A stretch of DNA of 64,000 nucleotides, from assembly GCA_014529385.2 (NCBI GenBank), contig CM043957.1, positions 68,442,503 to 68,506,502 on the forward strand. The letters are read 5' to 3'. The notes under the pieces are model-generated. The model was not told the DNA's origin and did no database searches. It saw only the letters and a list, made by a program, of their open reading frames with translations. The DNA comes from Adiantum capillus-veneris (taxonomy: Eukaryota; Streptophyta; Polypodiopsida; Polypodiales; Pteridaceae). A program made the position numbers and the translations under genes. This document shows, one piece after another, positions 10,352 through 21,916 of the stretch (its first letter is position 1; the number at the start of each line of letters is the position of its first letter).

Positions 10352-13300
10352 CTCCATGCATCTCTCCTTTCTCATGCCTTCTCCTGCTTACATGCTATTT
10401 TCCTTGCCCTTTTTCTTCCTCTTCTCCCCCCCACGAGTCCTCAATGATTCTCCCTTCATGTTTTTTCTTCCCCCTTTTTGCATGCCCCAAAAAGATTTCT
10501 TAAAATAGCCCCTCCCTAAGCAACGACGACGTCGTCGTTGTTAGGAACCGTGGAATCGAGCCCTTGATGACATGGCAGGCGGCAGCTTCATCTTCGCCAA
10601 ATCGCCTGAGAATGGCACAGAATGGGGCGCCTCGGAGAGCTCATCTTGACTACGCTCGTTCGAGCAACGCACAATGCGGCCCGAGCTCTTCATCTCCCTC
10701 AGTGATGCTCACTGTCTGCACTAGCCATGCCATCCTTTTTCCCATTTTCCATTCACACTTTATTAAAAAAAAACCCTTTGATGGGCGGCCTTTGACATAG
10801 TGGGGGCCGCTTTACCTTTTGGGCGGCCATTGGGGCTTTAAACATGGGTGGCCCTTGTTTGGTTTCATGAAGACACCACATTTGGCATATATATCACCCA
10901 AGGCAATGCTAAGCATAGCATTCGGCTCCAATGACTTCTAGCATTAGTGTAAAACAATCCGAATATTAATCTCGCAATCAATAGCTCATCAAGCACTTAC
11001 TGCTCTCTAGAGTACACCATATTTTATATGATATAGACCAACCGAGTACCGAGCTCAACTATTGCCAACCGAGCATTGCCAAATCACTACATTAGGCATA
11101 TATCTCGACCACCATAGTGCCGAGCACAAGTCCACTAGCATATCTGGCTATTAATGGACTGCAAGAGATGACCTTCCGAACAAAATGATCCTCGAGCACT
11201 TATTGCTCTATTAAGTGCACCATATTCCAGAACTTGGTTGAAGCCCAAAAACTCCTAGTTGGCACACTGAGCGAGGCGACCAAAGTGGTACAAAAATGGC
11301 CCCTGATGAAACTTTAATTGGCAATATCTTGGCAAACAGAACCTTGATTTTCGATCTGAAAAGTCAGACGTGCACCATATGATGAGCACTTCATCCCCAT
11401 GCACTTACTTCACCCCCGACCCTTCATTTGCTGCTGTCCACGGATCTGCAATTTACTCAAACTTCAAAATGTCATAACTTTCTCATCGTCGCTCCAATCG
11501 ACGAGCCGTAAAGACAGGTGTGTAGAGCACTTCGAGCAATGCAGTTCTTAGATCATAAACTTTCATTTCTGACGGCTTCAAATATCTCCACTTTTATCAT
11601 CAACAAACAGTTTTTGGCCCTTTAAAGCCGCATCTAGCATACATTTAGCATTGAGCTTGCTTGTTATCAAGCCCTGATCATTGCTCAATAAACATATATG
11701 CTTAAAATAAGCCTAATCTGCATTCTTTTGTTCTCTTTCCCATCATGGAAGTGGAGCTGTTCGACAACGTACGACACAATCCCACATGAGGTGCTCTTTT
11801 TTTTAATGGAAGCCATAGGGATTGGAGGCTGTTGGAAAGGGAGAAAGGGAAACACACCTGGAACACACAATATATGCCTCTCCTATAGCCCAGGGCAAAC
11901 ACAACACCCCTAACCACTAGTTTTCACCTTCAAAACCAACACAAAAACACTTGCACACATCCATTTTGATACACCGATGCACACACGTGCTTCTCTGGAA
12001 AACTCCAGCCCTTTCCACATACCCAAAACATTCTGTGTGTGTGTGTGTGTGTGTGCTGACCAAGACCTCGGTTTGAGGTTGCACCCAACCACACCGACAC
12101 CGACAACACTAAGTAAAGCACACGAGTAGAAAAGAAAGGGAGGCAGGGAATCGACACAAAAGGGAGGCAATGGCGAGCTTCTCATTCCACAAACCATTAC
12201 AAAAGCTCCATGCACTGTGCAGAGCACACTCCTCCTGCTCTTCTTCTGCACCACGTTCAAAACTCCAAATGGCCAAAAGCCTTGGCTTTCCAAGCGACGA
12301 CTTCAAAAAAGCCTGTTTCACTTTACAAAAATCCCTTTTATAGGGAGTCTACCCTTCAAAAAACAAAAGATGGGGCTTTATCTGCTTGTAGAGCCCAAGT
12401 TAGCACACTTGGCATTTTTTTTTTTTTGCATTGTATACATATGGACACACCACATTTAGCATATTTTGCTTGGTGAGGACACCTCGACAACATTTCCACT
12501 TTATCTCTCTCTCGGCACGTTGCACCGCACATGAATCACCTAATTGAGCCCTGGGGGATGTCAAGGCGCCGTGACAACCCCTTTGGGTTTACTTCCTCCT
12601 CAATAAAAAGGATTGCCCGTATGGGTGCAGGAACACTGCCTACCACTTGTGCCATGTCAGCACCTGTAGCATTGGCCTACTGTCGTCGGCCACCGACAGG
12701 CAGCAACGCCACCCGCTGCCTTCTCCGTTCACAAAATCCGCCACCGCTCACAGCTGCGCAGCGCCCACGCCATGGCCCAAGCTCAAGAGAGCTCCACAGT
12801 CCACACACCACCTCGTTGCTCCATATGATGTGTCCAAATTTAAGCCTTATACCCCACCCTTTCAACTTATTGCAACGCATGTGGGATTTTAGATGTCCAC
12901 GTGGTGGCTCTAGGTTGACTCTCCCTCAATGCTCCCTAGAACCATCCACAAAAGCAGAAAATAAATCATTTTTCCCACCAACTTTCCCAGTTTGCCACAA
13001 GGTGCTCTAAGCTTTGATCCTCGAGCCGTTGAATCTACCTCAAATCTGACATACTAGGCCTTGACTTCTCCTGTTCTCTTCGCATTCCGGCTACCAGAGG
13101 ACCTCGAAAAGTGCACGCCACCAAATCGACCCAAAACCATCAGATCCTCCGCGATCATCCCCAACTGCCAACTTCAACAGGCTATAACTCCGCAACAGTA
13201 GGCTCGATGGACAAGCCGTCGATTCTTGCTAGCTTCTAACAATGTATACTCCCCTTGAGAACCTTGTTGAGGCCCACAAACTCCCAAATGGCACACTCTC

Positions 13301-13640
13301 CAATGCGACCAAAGTGGCTCAGATTCGGCCCTTGACAAACATTCAACTGGCCATATCTCTCACCTTGTAGCTCTGTTTGATGAGCCGTCTATACCAACTC
13401 GTAGATCACTTCAAGCACTACATATTCAAGCAAAAAAATAGCCCTTTGGACTTCTTCACTTGTCATCCTATTTGTCCATTTTGGAGTCCATCTGGCCTAA
13501 AATACCTCATCAAACATATACTTCAGCTTCACCTTGCCTGCCTAGGTCTTTCACTCTTGCTTTAGCCCTTTAGCTTGCACCTGTTAACATCCATAGCATT
13601 GCACATCACATCTTTCAGCTCGACTAACTTTGGTTGCACC
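10352..13640. other. Intergenic repeat debris without recognisable genes
   Basis: No open frame here has a recognisable domain. Visible structure: a perfect 20-base palindrome at 10521-10540, GGGCGGCC words at 10778-10856, two copies of a GAGCACTT-ACTGCTCT-CACCATATT module (about 10998 and 11190), a (GT)n run at 12033-12056, and a diverged direct repeat of about 105 bases (11229-11337 and 13256-13360). CATAACT...GACGAGCCGT-like modules recur near 11468, 13187 and 13360. It looks like decayed retroelement LTR or UTR sequence. Confidence 0.5.
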
Positions 13641-13649
13641 ACCGTTGCT

Positions 13650-14488
13650 TGAATTTCTTTCGAGCCTTGTACCAATCCTCCTGGGTTAGAGGGCGGGTTG
13701 GAGCAGAGTTGAGCGAGAAGGTCCATATCGCCCGGGGCGTGCGTCAAGGGTGTCTTGCGTCGTTGACTCTCTTCAATATCTTTATCAATGACATACTAGA
13801 TGAGAGTGCGACTGACCTTGGGGTGGCTATTCCAGGCCTACTCATGAAGATCCAAGGCCTGCTTTTTGCAAATGACTTATTTTTATCCGCGGAGTCTAAG
13901 GAGGAGTTGCAGGCTAGTCTAGATAGATTGCATAGCTGGGCGGAGAAGTGGGGGATGAAGTTCGCATAAAGAAATGCCAGGCGACTGTGTTTAACAAGGG
14001 CCTTGAGGAACTTATTGCCTTTAAACCTCGCATCGGTCGTCTTGAGGAGATTCAAGTGGCCTCAGAGTACAAATACTAAGGTATACTAATAGACAACGAA
14101 GTATCAATCGATACTATCCTTAAGGATAGAATCAAAAGTGCACTCAAGTCTTTATATGCACATAAGCATCTACTGTACTCTAAGAAAATTCCAATGTGGT
14201 CAAGGTTGGCCTTTCTCAAGGCGTACGTCTTCCTAGTGGCTTCTTATGGAGCAGAGATTATGAGTTCTCATCACATGAGGAAGTTGAACCCATTAAAGAT
14301 GCTTATAGCAACTGGAATGAGGTGGGTAGTTGGTAAGGCAGCAAAGTCGAGTTTTGTGGCAGCAACAACTCTTCGTCAGGAGTTAGGGCTCCCGAGTCCC
14401 TTCCGTACCAGCTTACTGTGCAGGACAAAGGGTACGAGCTTTTACCAAATACGCAGGTCTTAAAACTTGGGTTGCGGATCTGGTTAAC
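13650..14488 (+). pseudogene. LINE-I copy 2: reverse transcriptase palm and thumb, 5' half
   Basis: The translation includes VHIARGVRQGCLASLTLFNIFINDIL (reverse transcriptase block with R-G-x-R-Q-G-C) and GLLFANDLFLSAES, the catalytic block in which the usual F-A-D-D reads F-A-N-D (13865-13876). Next comes LDRLHSWAEKWGMKFA, and after a frameshift at about 13970 the C-terminal region FLKAYVFLVASYGAEI. The Asp-to-Asn change plus the frameshift and stops make it inactive. It is interrupted at 14493 by the LTR element and resumes at 18278. Confidence 0.8.
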
Positions 14489-14493
14489 AATAT
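14489..14493. repeat. Target-site duplication AATAT, left
   Basis: Repeated directly after the element at 18273-18277. Together with the LTR ends it fixes both borders. Confidence 0.88.
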
Positions 14494-16304
14494 TGTCAGG
14501 TGCAATGGAAGTGTTTATGGATTTAGCTCGGATCTAGTACTCCGCACACAAACACACAAGGGTTGATTTACTTCACTTGAAAGAACTCAATTGAACTGAA
14601 AGAAAGAGAGAGACAAGAGAGAGAAAAGAGACGACACAGGGGTATCGGGTCCCAACCCTCAAGGGCCCCCTTGCTCTGTTGCCAGAGCAAGTACTTTCTT
14701 TATTCTTGATAAATGCTGATACAATGACGAAATGTTGAGATGGTGATACTAATGGATATTGATGCTACTGATGTTGGGTACTGGTACTGAGGTATTGTTG
14801 GGTCTATGTCGACGACGATGATGTCGACGACAAGGTGCTGATGGTCAATGTCGAAGACGATGATGTCGACAACGGGTACTGTTGGTCTATGTCGAAGACG
14901 ACGATGTCGACGACGGTGACGATGTTGACCACGACGACCGTCACGGACCAAGGTTTGTACGTACGTACGGATTCGTACAATACGGTACAACTGTACGGTA
15001 AGGTTCTGTACGTACGGATAGGTAGTGTACGTTTTAGGGACATCTTGCCATTAGTATCTAGATTTTAGACGTATTCAATCGAATACAGAATGGGGAGGTA
15101 GTAGCGGGATATTCCATTCGAGATGGCTACTTGATGAAGAAAACGTTGTTGTGCGTTACACAGCCGTTGAGATTGTTTTTAGGAACCAGATTGAAGCAGT
15201 ATCTAATGGATGTTTGAAGTAGTATCTATGTCTAGACTCTATGTAGTTCCTAGTATGTATAGGCTGAAAAAGGCTAAAGTCACTATTCTTTTTGTTGTTA
15301 CAAATGTTACGTACTGGTACGTACCTTAAAGGCCGATCCGTACAGAAGTACGTACCTTACGTATTGATTACGTACCGTACACTCCGTACCTTTCCACCTT
15401 GTCACGGACATGACGATGTCGTCGTGACGACGACGACGCGAGACTAGGGCTGAAATTTGAATACGCTATGGCTGAAAATTGAGATCGCTGGGAATCTGCT
15501 GCCATCGAGTACTGTGCCGACGATGACAACGATGACGACAATGTCGACGAGGATCGCTGTGCTAAGGGCTGAAAACTGAAAACGCCGGCTGATCTATATG
15601 GCTGAAAGTGGCACTGATGTAAGGGGCTGAAAATATGGTACTATGTCGTGGCGATGACGATGACGACGATGGGACTATGACGATGATGACGATGGGTCGT
15701 TGTCAGGTTCGGGACGTGCGATGACGACGACAACCACGACGAAGACATCAAGGCTGAAAAACGCTAAGGCTGAAAACTGAAATCTGTCGCGATAAATGGC
15801 TTTCTGGCGAGGATCTGCTGCCGAGAATGGAGTCGGGGATGCGACGAGGCTAAAGGGATGGTACTATTGCAAAAACGCTGATGGTTGAAATTTGCTCCAA
15901 AAATGCTGAAGCTGTTGTGTGGGGTATTGCCGAGAGAGTGACCACTTGTCAGGTGCAACACTTGGTGCACCACCTTTTGCTGCCTCCTCTGCTTCTACTG
16001 AGTGCCCAATGGGTTTCTCTTGTAGATTCTTTAGCAATTTGCCCTACCTACTTTTCCAACAAAAGTCACTTATTAATAAATAAGTGAAAAATGTGTACTT
16101 TGGCAAAACAAAGTTCTACGCTCTGGAAAATGCTCACGATGGGACAACTGTTCTGTGCAAGAGAGGGTATGCAACTATGACTGGCTTGGTCATGCATGTC
16201 CTGTTAGAGGCTCACAAAGTGCCAGGCTAGGTCCTACGCTAAGACTGACGCTAGACTATGGCAGAAGCGTGTCCACGTGGCGGATGTCAAGTGCGCACGT
16301 GACA
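14494..16304 (-). repeat. 3' LTR of the minus-strand element, carrying a miniature-element insertion
   Basis: 1811 bases, of which 461 are a hAT-like insertion plus its duplicated 8 bases; the remaining 1350 agree with the other LTR (1308). It is rich in GACGATGACG/GTCGTCGTC words, so trinucleotide-like codon repeats run through all frames. It contains TGAAAAACGCTAAGGCTGAAA words. Confidence 0.88.
14949..15401. mobile_element. hAT-like non-autonomous element, complete, perfect 8-bp duplication
   Basis: 453 bases, starting CAAGGTTTGTACGTACG and ending CCACCTTG. The 8 bases TCACGGAC occur immediately before (14941-14948) and after (15402-15409). The sister LTR at about 17430-17440 carries the same site once, without the insertion. 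Subterminal regions hold CGTACG, GGTACGTACC and GTACGGATAG words; the middle (15060-15290) is non-coding and unlike that of the other copies. Confidence 0.93.
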
Positions 16305-16316
16305 TCCCTCCTTGTT
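16305..16316 (-). other. Polypurine tract of the minus-strand element
   Basis: Reverse strand AACAAGGAGGGA, directly before the LTR start TGTCACGTGCGCAC. The same tract type precedes the 3' LTR of the 2025-8568 element. Confidence 0.8.
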
Positions 16317-16950
16317 AAGAGTGAGGCACAATTGCCAAACTTCTATCTGTACTTTTGATGTTGATTGATGAATGCTTCTGATGGTGTGGATGCATCACCA
16401 AAGAAAATTTCTCCAAACGGGTGGATACTACGGATGTAGGTACTGTTGCGATGTGAAAACGGACCATACGAGTTACTAGGTAGCCTAACTACTGTCGTAA
16501 AATACCAGCTTTCGTGCTGATTTTGCCTGCAAGTCTTGTCGTGAAAACATTGCGGGTGAAGATTTAAAGGTTAGGGTGCTCAGAGGTAAAATCCAAGGGT
16601 TTCTTGTTGACGGAAGTGGATGTACGCTACATGCGAATGCGAATGCGAATGCGAATGCAGAAGAGGTTAGGGATCCTGTCTCCAACTTCTTTCATATCCG
16701 CATACAAGGCTAGGAGATCTTGGTACTCAAGACTTGGGTTTTCGTGTATCCGATGTCGATCTTCCTTCAAAGACATGGCAATGAAGATGGGATTTGGTAA
16801 GTCCATGGTTGGGACTCAAAGATTCTTCAGGAAAAAAAAACTGGGTGAGGTTCCTTGGGTTCTTGGGTTCTTGATGGTTCTTCTTGGGTTCTTAGGGCTC
16901 TTGGTTCTTGGTGGTTCTTCCCTTGAGTTCGCGAAACCGAAGCACATAGA
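16317..16950 (-). other. Internal region of the minus-strand LTR element
   Basis: About 630 bases without retroviral domains. On the minus strand, just after the primer site, there are several CAAGAACC/AAGAACCC words like those before gag in the 2025-8568 element (3545-3605), indicating a shared leader. A GAATGC hexamer is repeated four to five times at 16634-16659. The 117-codon plus-strand frame is antisense to the element and probably meaningless. Confidence 0.6.
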
Positions 16951-16963
16951 GCTCTGATACCAA
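16951..16963 (-). other. Primer binding site of the minus-strand element
   Basis: The plus strand reads AGCTCTGATACCA, complement of TGGTATCAGAGCT, one base from the LTR border at 16965. Same tRNA-Met type as at 3201. Confidence 0.85.
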
Positions 16964-16964
16964 T

Positions 16965-18272
16965 GTCATGTGCAATGGAAGTGTTTATGGATTTAGCTTG
17001 GATCTAGTACTCCATACACAAACACAAGGGTTGTTTTACTTCACTTGAAAGAACTCAACTGAACTGAAAGAAAAAGAGAGACAAGATAGAGAAAAGAGAT
17101 GACACAGGGATGTTGGGCCCCAACCTCAAGGGCCCCCTTGCTCTGTTGCCAAAGCAAATACTTTCTTTATTCTTGCACACTGCTGATACAATGACTAACT
17201 GCTGACATGCTGATGCAAATGGATATTGATGCTACTGATGTTGGTTATTGGTACTGAGGTACTGTTGGGTCTATGTCGACGACGAGGTGCTGATGGTCTC
17301 TGTCGAAGATGATGATGTCGACGACGGGTACTGCTGGTCTATGTCGAAGACGATGATGTCGACGACAAGTATTGTTGGTCTATGTTGAAGACGATGATGT
17401 CGGCGACGACGACGATGCTGACGACCGTCACGGACACGACTATGTCGTCGTGACGATGACGACTCGAGGCTAGGACTGAAATCTGAAATCGACAGGGCTG
17501 AAAACTGAGATCGCTAGGAATCTACTGCGATCGGGTATTGTGCCAAAGACGACGATGATGTCGACAACAACTGCTGTGCGAAGGTTGAAAACTGAAAACA
17601 TTGGCTGATCTGTATGGCTGAAACTGGCGCTGATGTGAGGGGCTGAAAGTGCGGTATTGTGTCGTGGCGACGATGACGATGGGTCGTCATTAAGTCCGAG
17701 ACCTGCGATGACGACGACGATGACGACGACTGCGTCAAGGTTGAAAAACGCTAAGGCTGAAAACTGAAATCTTTCGCGAAGGATGGCTTCCGGCGACGAT
17801 TTGCTGCCAGGAATAGAGTCGCGGATGCAACGGGATGGTATTGTTGCAAAAACGTTGATGGCTGAAATCTGCTCCAAAAACGTTGATGCTGCTGCGTGGG
17901 GTAGTGTTGAGAGAGAGACCACCTGTCGGGTGCAACACTTGGTGCACCACCTTTTGCTGCCTCTGCTTCTACTGAGTGCCCAATGGGTTTCTCTTATAGA
18001 TTCTTTAGCAATTTGCCCCACCTACTTTCCCAACAAAAGTCACTTATTAATAAAAAAGTGAAAAATGTGTACTTTGGCAAAACAGGGTTCTATGCTCTAG
18101 AAAATACTCATGATGGGATAACTGTTTTATGCAAGAGAGAAACTATGATCGGCCTGGGCATGCATGTCTTGCTAGAGGCTCACAAATTGCCAGGCTTGGT
18201 CCTACGCTAAGATAGACGCTAGACTATGGCGGAAGCGTGTCCACGTGGCCCAAGTGAAGTGCGCACATGACA
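16965..18272 (-). repeat. 5' LTR of the minus-strand element
   Basis: 1308 bases, plus strand starting TGTCATGTGCAATGG and ending GCGCACATGACA, then AATAT. It lacks the miniature element present in the sister LTR, so it serves as the empty site for 14949-15401. Confidence 0.88.
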
Positions 18273-18277
18273 AATAT

Positions 18278-18660
18278 ACCAAAATGGAACCAATTCAAGA
18301 AGTCGACTTGGTGTAAAAGGACAAAGTTTTGGGGGGAGAGGTGTATCAACGTCGCTTCTATTGAGACTGCAAGACAGGAAAGCTGGAAGCTTTGGGAACA
18401 CTCACACCAATGTGTTTCTCTCGATCCTAATATTGAGAGGAAGTATGAGGATACGCGTGGATACCTCTGTCGGCAAAGCCTTGGAAAGAACACGAGTGGG
18501 ATGGAGGAAAAAGTCTCGGTTACTAGCAAAAGTAGATGGCCTAATACTCAAGGATAAGATTGAGCGGATAGAATCTAGGACCTGTTTGCTTTGCAAATTG
18601 GAAGAAGGTGCAAGGTCATTTACTCACTTGCTGGTATAGTGTCCCGAGCTGGACAATCTT
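18278..18660 (+). pseudogene. LINE-I copy 2 resumed: C-terminal zinc-binding region
   Basis: Continues the LINE broken at 14493. Around 18578-18650 the translation gives RTCLLCKLEEGARSFTHLLV, stop, CPELDNLR: the C-x2-C...H...C motif common at the C terminus of LINE ORF2 proteins. The upstream part is frameshifted. The protein-like signal fades after about 18660; an open frame to 19023 follows with no domain I can name. Confidence 0.65.
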
Positions 18661-19095
18661 AGAAACTCAATACAACCCTGTATGGATCACACTCGATGGC
18701 TGCTAAAGAATCCAAGCGGTGAAGATACCGAAGTGTTACTCTTGGGAGCGGAGATTCGCGGAAAACGATTGCCAAGGTGGGTCACCTCGGTGGGGCCCAA
18801 ACTGGACATCGTGGATTGTAGCAGAGGAATGCCTATTCTGATAACGTTGCAACATTCCTTTGTGGGGCCGTACCGCGATACTACAATGCTTTGGCCCATG
18901 AGGGTGTCTGAGCTCGCAGGGCTTGTAGTTATTGTGTACGGTGCGGTCTCGCCTAACATGGTCCTGGGGCCTACCGAGCGGGCCTTGGAGACCATGGTTG
19001 GCTGGATCGGATGCCTCCTTTGAGCCGACGCCCACCTTGGGTATGGCAGCCCTACCAAATGGGGGCCTTTTTCTAGCGATCTGTATTGTACAGAT
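18661..19095. other. LINE-I copy 2 tail or unrelated sequence, no recognised gene
   Basis: A 113-codon plus-strand frame (18682-19023) runs through here without recognisable motifs; it may be the LINE ORF2 C-terminal tail. A 10-base inverted pair CCAAGGTGGG/CCCACCTTGG (18772-18781 and 19031-19040) was examined and not accepted as a transposon. Confidence 0.3.
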
Positions 19096-19139
19096 GTATT
19101 ATATTGATAGAATTCGTATGTACGTACTAGGCAACCTTG
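19096..19139. mobile_element. hAT-like element end fragment (CAAGGT family)
   Basis: Ends GTACGTACTAGGCAACCTTG, the typical subterminal words and terminus of the family. No partner end or target duplication found upstream. Confidence 0.45.
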
Positions 19140-19344
19140 CCTCACATAGGCCGGGCACAACCACAAAACAGCCCTCACTCCCTATTTTTCGGCCCTTGAG
19201 AGATATTGGTTGGAGTTGGCTTTAACAGGCAGAGGAGGATTCTTCTATCTCTAGAAGACTTCTTGTATGATCATCCAACTTGAGTGTATGAGGTTTAGAG
19301 GTGGAGAATGTGGTGCCAGCTACTTAGCCGACGATGTCAAGAAT

Positions 19345-20755
19345 CTTAGATGGCAGCCGATGAAGAGATGGCTGAGGAATGGGGACTTGGACTTTAAGAT
19401 TGTTCAAACGAGAGGCTCTGGACTCTCATACCACTCTTCCCGTGATAAAGGATGATCAAACATTGACTTTTTCTTAGCTAATAATTTGGCCCTTCAATTC
19501 CTTGGTCATGCTAGTGTCCAAAGAACAGTGGATTTGTCGAATCATTGGCTTGTTAAGGTGAAGTTGGTGTGTGCTGCGGTGCGTGTGGAGCCTCCCCCAC
19601 CACCGCCCCCTTCCATCGATGTGACAAGAATTGAGCTGGCGGCCCAACTCTTCCTGCATCATAACTTTTGGGACTCCCTACCAGAGGCGACAGAAGAAGG
19701 AAAAATCACTCAGGCGGCGGTGAACCACCAGGCGAAGAGTTTTGAGGAGGCAGCTATAAGAGTCTCGCGAGATGTTGGCGCTTTCTCTGCAAGGACCCAC
19801 AAGAGGCCGAATAGAGGCTTTAGGCTAGACCCGAGAGCCCGGAGAGCTATCAATCGAAGATGGGAAGCTTGGGAATCTTTGTGGCAAGCGGAGAGTGATT
19901 TCTCTGTTGAAGGTAGGGCGTGGTGGAAGTTTGTTGAGTGCCGGAACGAGGCGCGAGCTGAAACGAAGAGAAGCGAGAGAGAGGCCCTCAGGCGATTCAT
20001 GCTCAAAAGGGTCGAACTGGCAAGACGTAAGGAATGGTATGCTTGGTGGAAGTATATGAAAGCCGTTCTAGAGGGGAGTAGAAAGGGAGGGCCCACTCAA
20101 CCCCTACAATACCAAAACGGCGAGCTGCAAGTGAACGAAGAGAAGATCCGCGATATTTGGAAGGATCATACTTCTCGCGTCTTCGCCGACCCCGCCGGGC
20201 ACAACAAGGATCCGGAGCACTGGCGTGGCCATGCTGTGTAACTTTGCAAGACTAGAGGGTATCAACGACCCTATTAGTTAGGCCGAAGTTAGGGAGGTAT
20301 GTCGCAAGATCAAGCGACATATAGTAGGTGGGATAGACGGTATTCCCCTTGAATTCTTTAAGATCCTTATTAAGGACAAGGGAATGAGATCGGACCAATT
20401 CAACCAAGTACATATATGGGAAGAGCAATTTACAAAGTGTTGTGCACTTGGTCTGATTCAGGGAAGTTGTCGGTTACATCATCTACCTCGGTAGTGGTGT
20501 ATATCCCGAAGAAGGGTGATCTTGCTAATCTGGACAACTACAGAGGGATTTCCCTTATTCAATCTCTTGGAAGTTCTTGACCTCACTCTTGATCAATAGG
20601 ATCTCAGTGGAACTCGAGGAAAGAAATTTCTTCTTGTGTGGCCAAGTCAGATATTAGACCCAAGAGGAGTGTGTTGCTCAAGTGATCGCCTTGAAGGAGA
20701 TTGTGCTCAGACAGAAGGTCGTGAAGAAGCCAACATATGCGGCATACATTGACTT
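19345..20755 (+). pseudogene. LINE-I copy 3: endonuclease end, linker and first reverse transcriptase blocks
   Basis: Aligns with copy 1 on both sides of its gypsy insertion and so shows the uninterrupted order. The longest frame (19486-20241, 251 codons) runs from LSNHWLVKVKLVCAAVRVEPPPPPPP through VEGRAWWKFVECR and RKEWYAWWKYMKAV to EEKIRDIWKDHTSRVFADPAG, the endonuclease to reverse transcriptase linker. Then, in other frames, VVYIPKKGDLANLDNYRGISLI (20495-20555) and the block ending TYAAYIDFKKAL (20730-20766), the first catalytic-Asp block. The sequence leaves the LINE right after it. Broken by stops; no complete ORF2. Confidence 0.8.
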
Positions 20756-21240
20756 CAAAAAGGCGTTGTCGGGGAATATGTGCTTGAAAGGTGAGCCGGG
20801 AAGGTGCGGGGCCTCTGGCTGTGAGAGGTGTGAGAGAGAGAACAGTAGACACGGAAAGCTCTGGCAATCATTATCACAAATAAATCTGGAATACAACTTA
20901 ATCAATAGCCAAGGCGGGCCGTTAATGACACCATCACTTGGATTACATAAGGATTAAGGTGTTTAAGCTCCTTAAAGGACTAAGCAGGCCGTTAACGGCA
21001 CCATGACTTATCAACAAGATTAACAAAGCTTAAGCTAATGATGATGAAGAAAGGGATGGAAATCCTCGATCGCCTCAAGATCTTTCTCTTCCCTTGCTCT
21101 ATCTCTTCTCAAAGCTCTCAAGAGCTCATCTGTTCCTCTTTATTGCTCCACACTCCTCGTCTCATACCCTTTACGTTTCCTTTCCTCCTCTTCTCTTTGC
21201 TTGATTCATTGAGTCGACGGAGAGAGAGAGAGAAGGCGAG
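20756..21240. repeat. Non-LINE 3' flank shared with LINE-I copy 1
   Basis: Partner of 9511-9974: same order of GGGGCCTCTGGCTGTGAGAGG, GGCGGGCCGTTAA and T/C-rich segments up to GAGTCGACGGA, then a short GA run (21222-21237) instead of 111 bases of AG. Confidence 0.65.
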
Positions 21241-21468
21241 TTTAGTCTATACAGGGAATGCAAGCGATATCCCTTGCCATTCAGCTTCCCTCCTCCGACT
21301 TTGTATCATGTCCTTCCTCTTGCCTTCCTAATCACGTGCTTACCTCTCCTTGCTTAGTTTCCTTGGTTTCTAGTCCTTGGTTTCTCTGCCTATTTATTGT
21401 AGTCCTTGGTTTTCTTGCCCATTTCTTGTGGCTTTGGATAGTGTGCTATAGCCCACAGTGCAGTTAGT

Positions 21469-21877
21469 CAGAGTTACTGGGGAACGCCCCCTAGCCCCCG
21501 TTCCGGCGTTCCGGGGGGCAGTTCCTTTCCCAAACGTTCCGAAACGTCTCAGAACGTCAGACGTTCCGGGTGGCCAGTGCAAATCGGAACGGCCATTCCG
21601 GAACCGTTCCGGAACGCCCCTGGAACGGCCAACAGTTACAAACAAATCTGGCAAAAATTGAAAAAATTAAAGTAAATGTTTGGGCTTCTTTTTGGAGTGT
21701 GCAAGGCCTCAAGGACTCATAAAATGCAGCCTCCTCCCCCTTTCTCTCCACAAGCTAATCCTCAAGGCTCAAGCTCTCTCCCTCTCACACTCTCAAGATG
21801 TCTCCCTCTCAAGGCTCACTCTCTCAAGGCTCAAGGCTCCAAGCCTTCAAGCTCTCTTCCTCTCCCTCCCACTCTCT

Positions 21878-21916
<39 letters not shown>

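Larger units (their letters stand above)
14494..18272 (-). mobile_element. Minus-strand non-autonomous LTR retrotransposon with tiny internal region
   Basis: Two LTRs (14494-16304 and 16965-18272) in the same orientation, ending TG...CA, flanked by AATAT. The primer site lies on the minus strand at 16951-16963 (complement of TGGTATCAGAGCT) beside the right LTR; the polypurine tract is at 16305-16316 beside the left LTR. The element therefore reads right to left. Only 660 bases separate the LTRs, and no gag or pol motif is present. Stretches of the LTR (for example AAGTGACTTTTGTTGG and the GCGTTTTTCAGC words) match the LTR of the 2025-8568 element, so the two belong to related families. Confidence 0.88.

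Noticed and set aside
11910-12476. Frames of 70-127 codons on both strands around 12.2 kb
   Set aside because: Mutually overlapping, no domain, and they read through (GT)n and T runs.
16604-16957. 117-codon plus-strand frame with hydrophobic stretch
   Set aside because: Antisense within the internal region of the minus-strand LTR element and read through GAATGC and AAGAACC repeats; not a gene.
18772-19040. 10-base inverted pair CCAAGGTGGG / CCCACCTTGG, resembling CAAGGT-family termini
   Set aside because: Flanking 8 bases do not match on either side and no CGTACG words lie inside. Probably chance.
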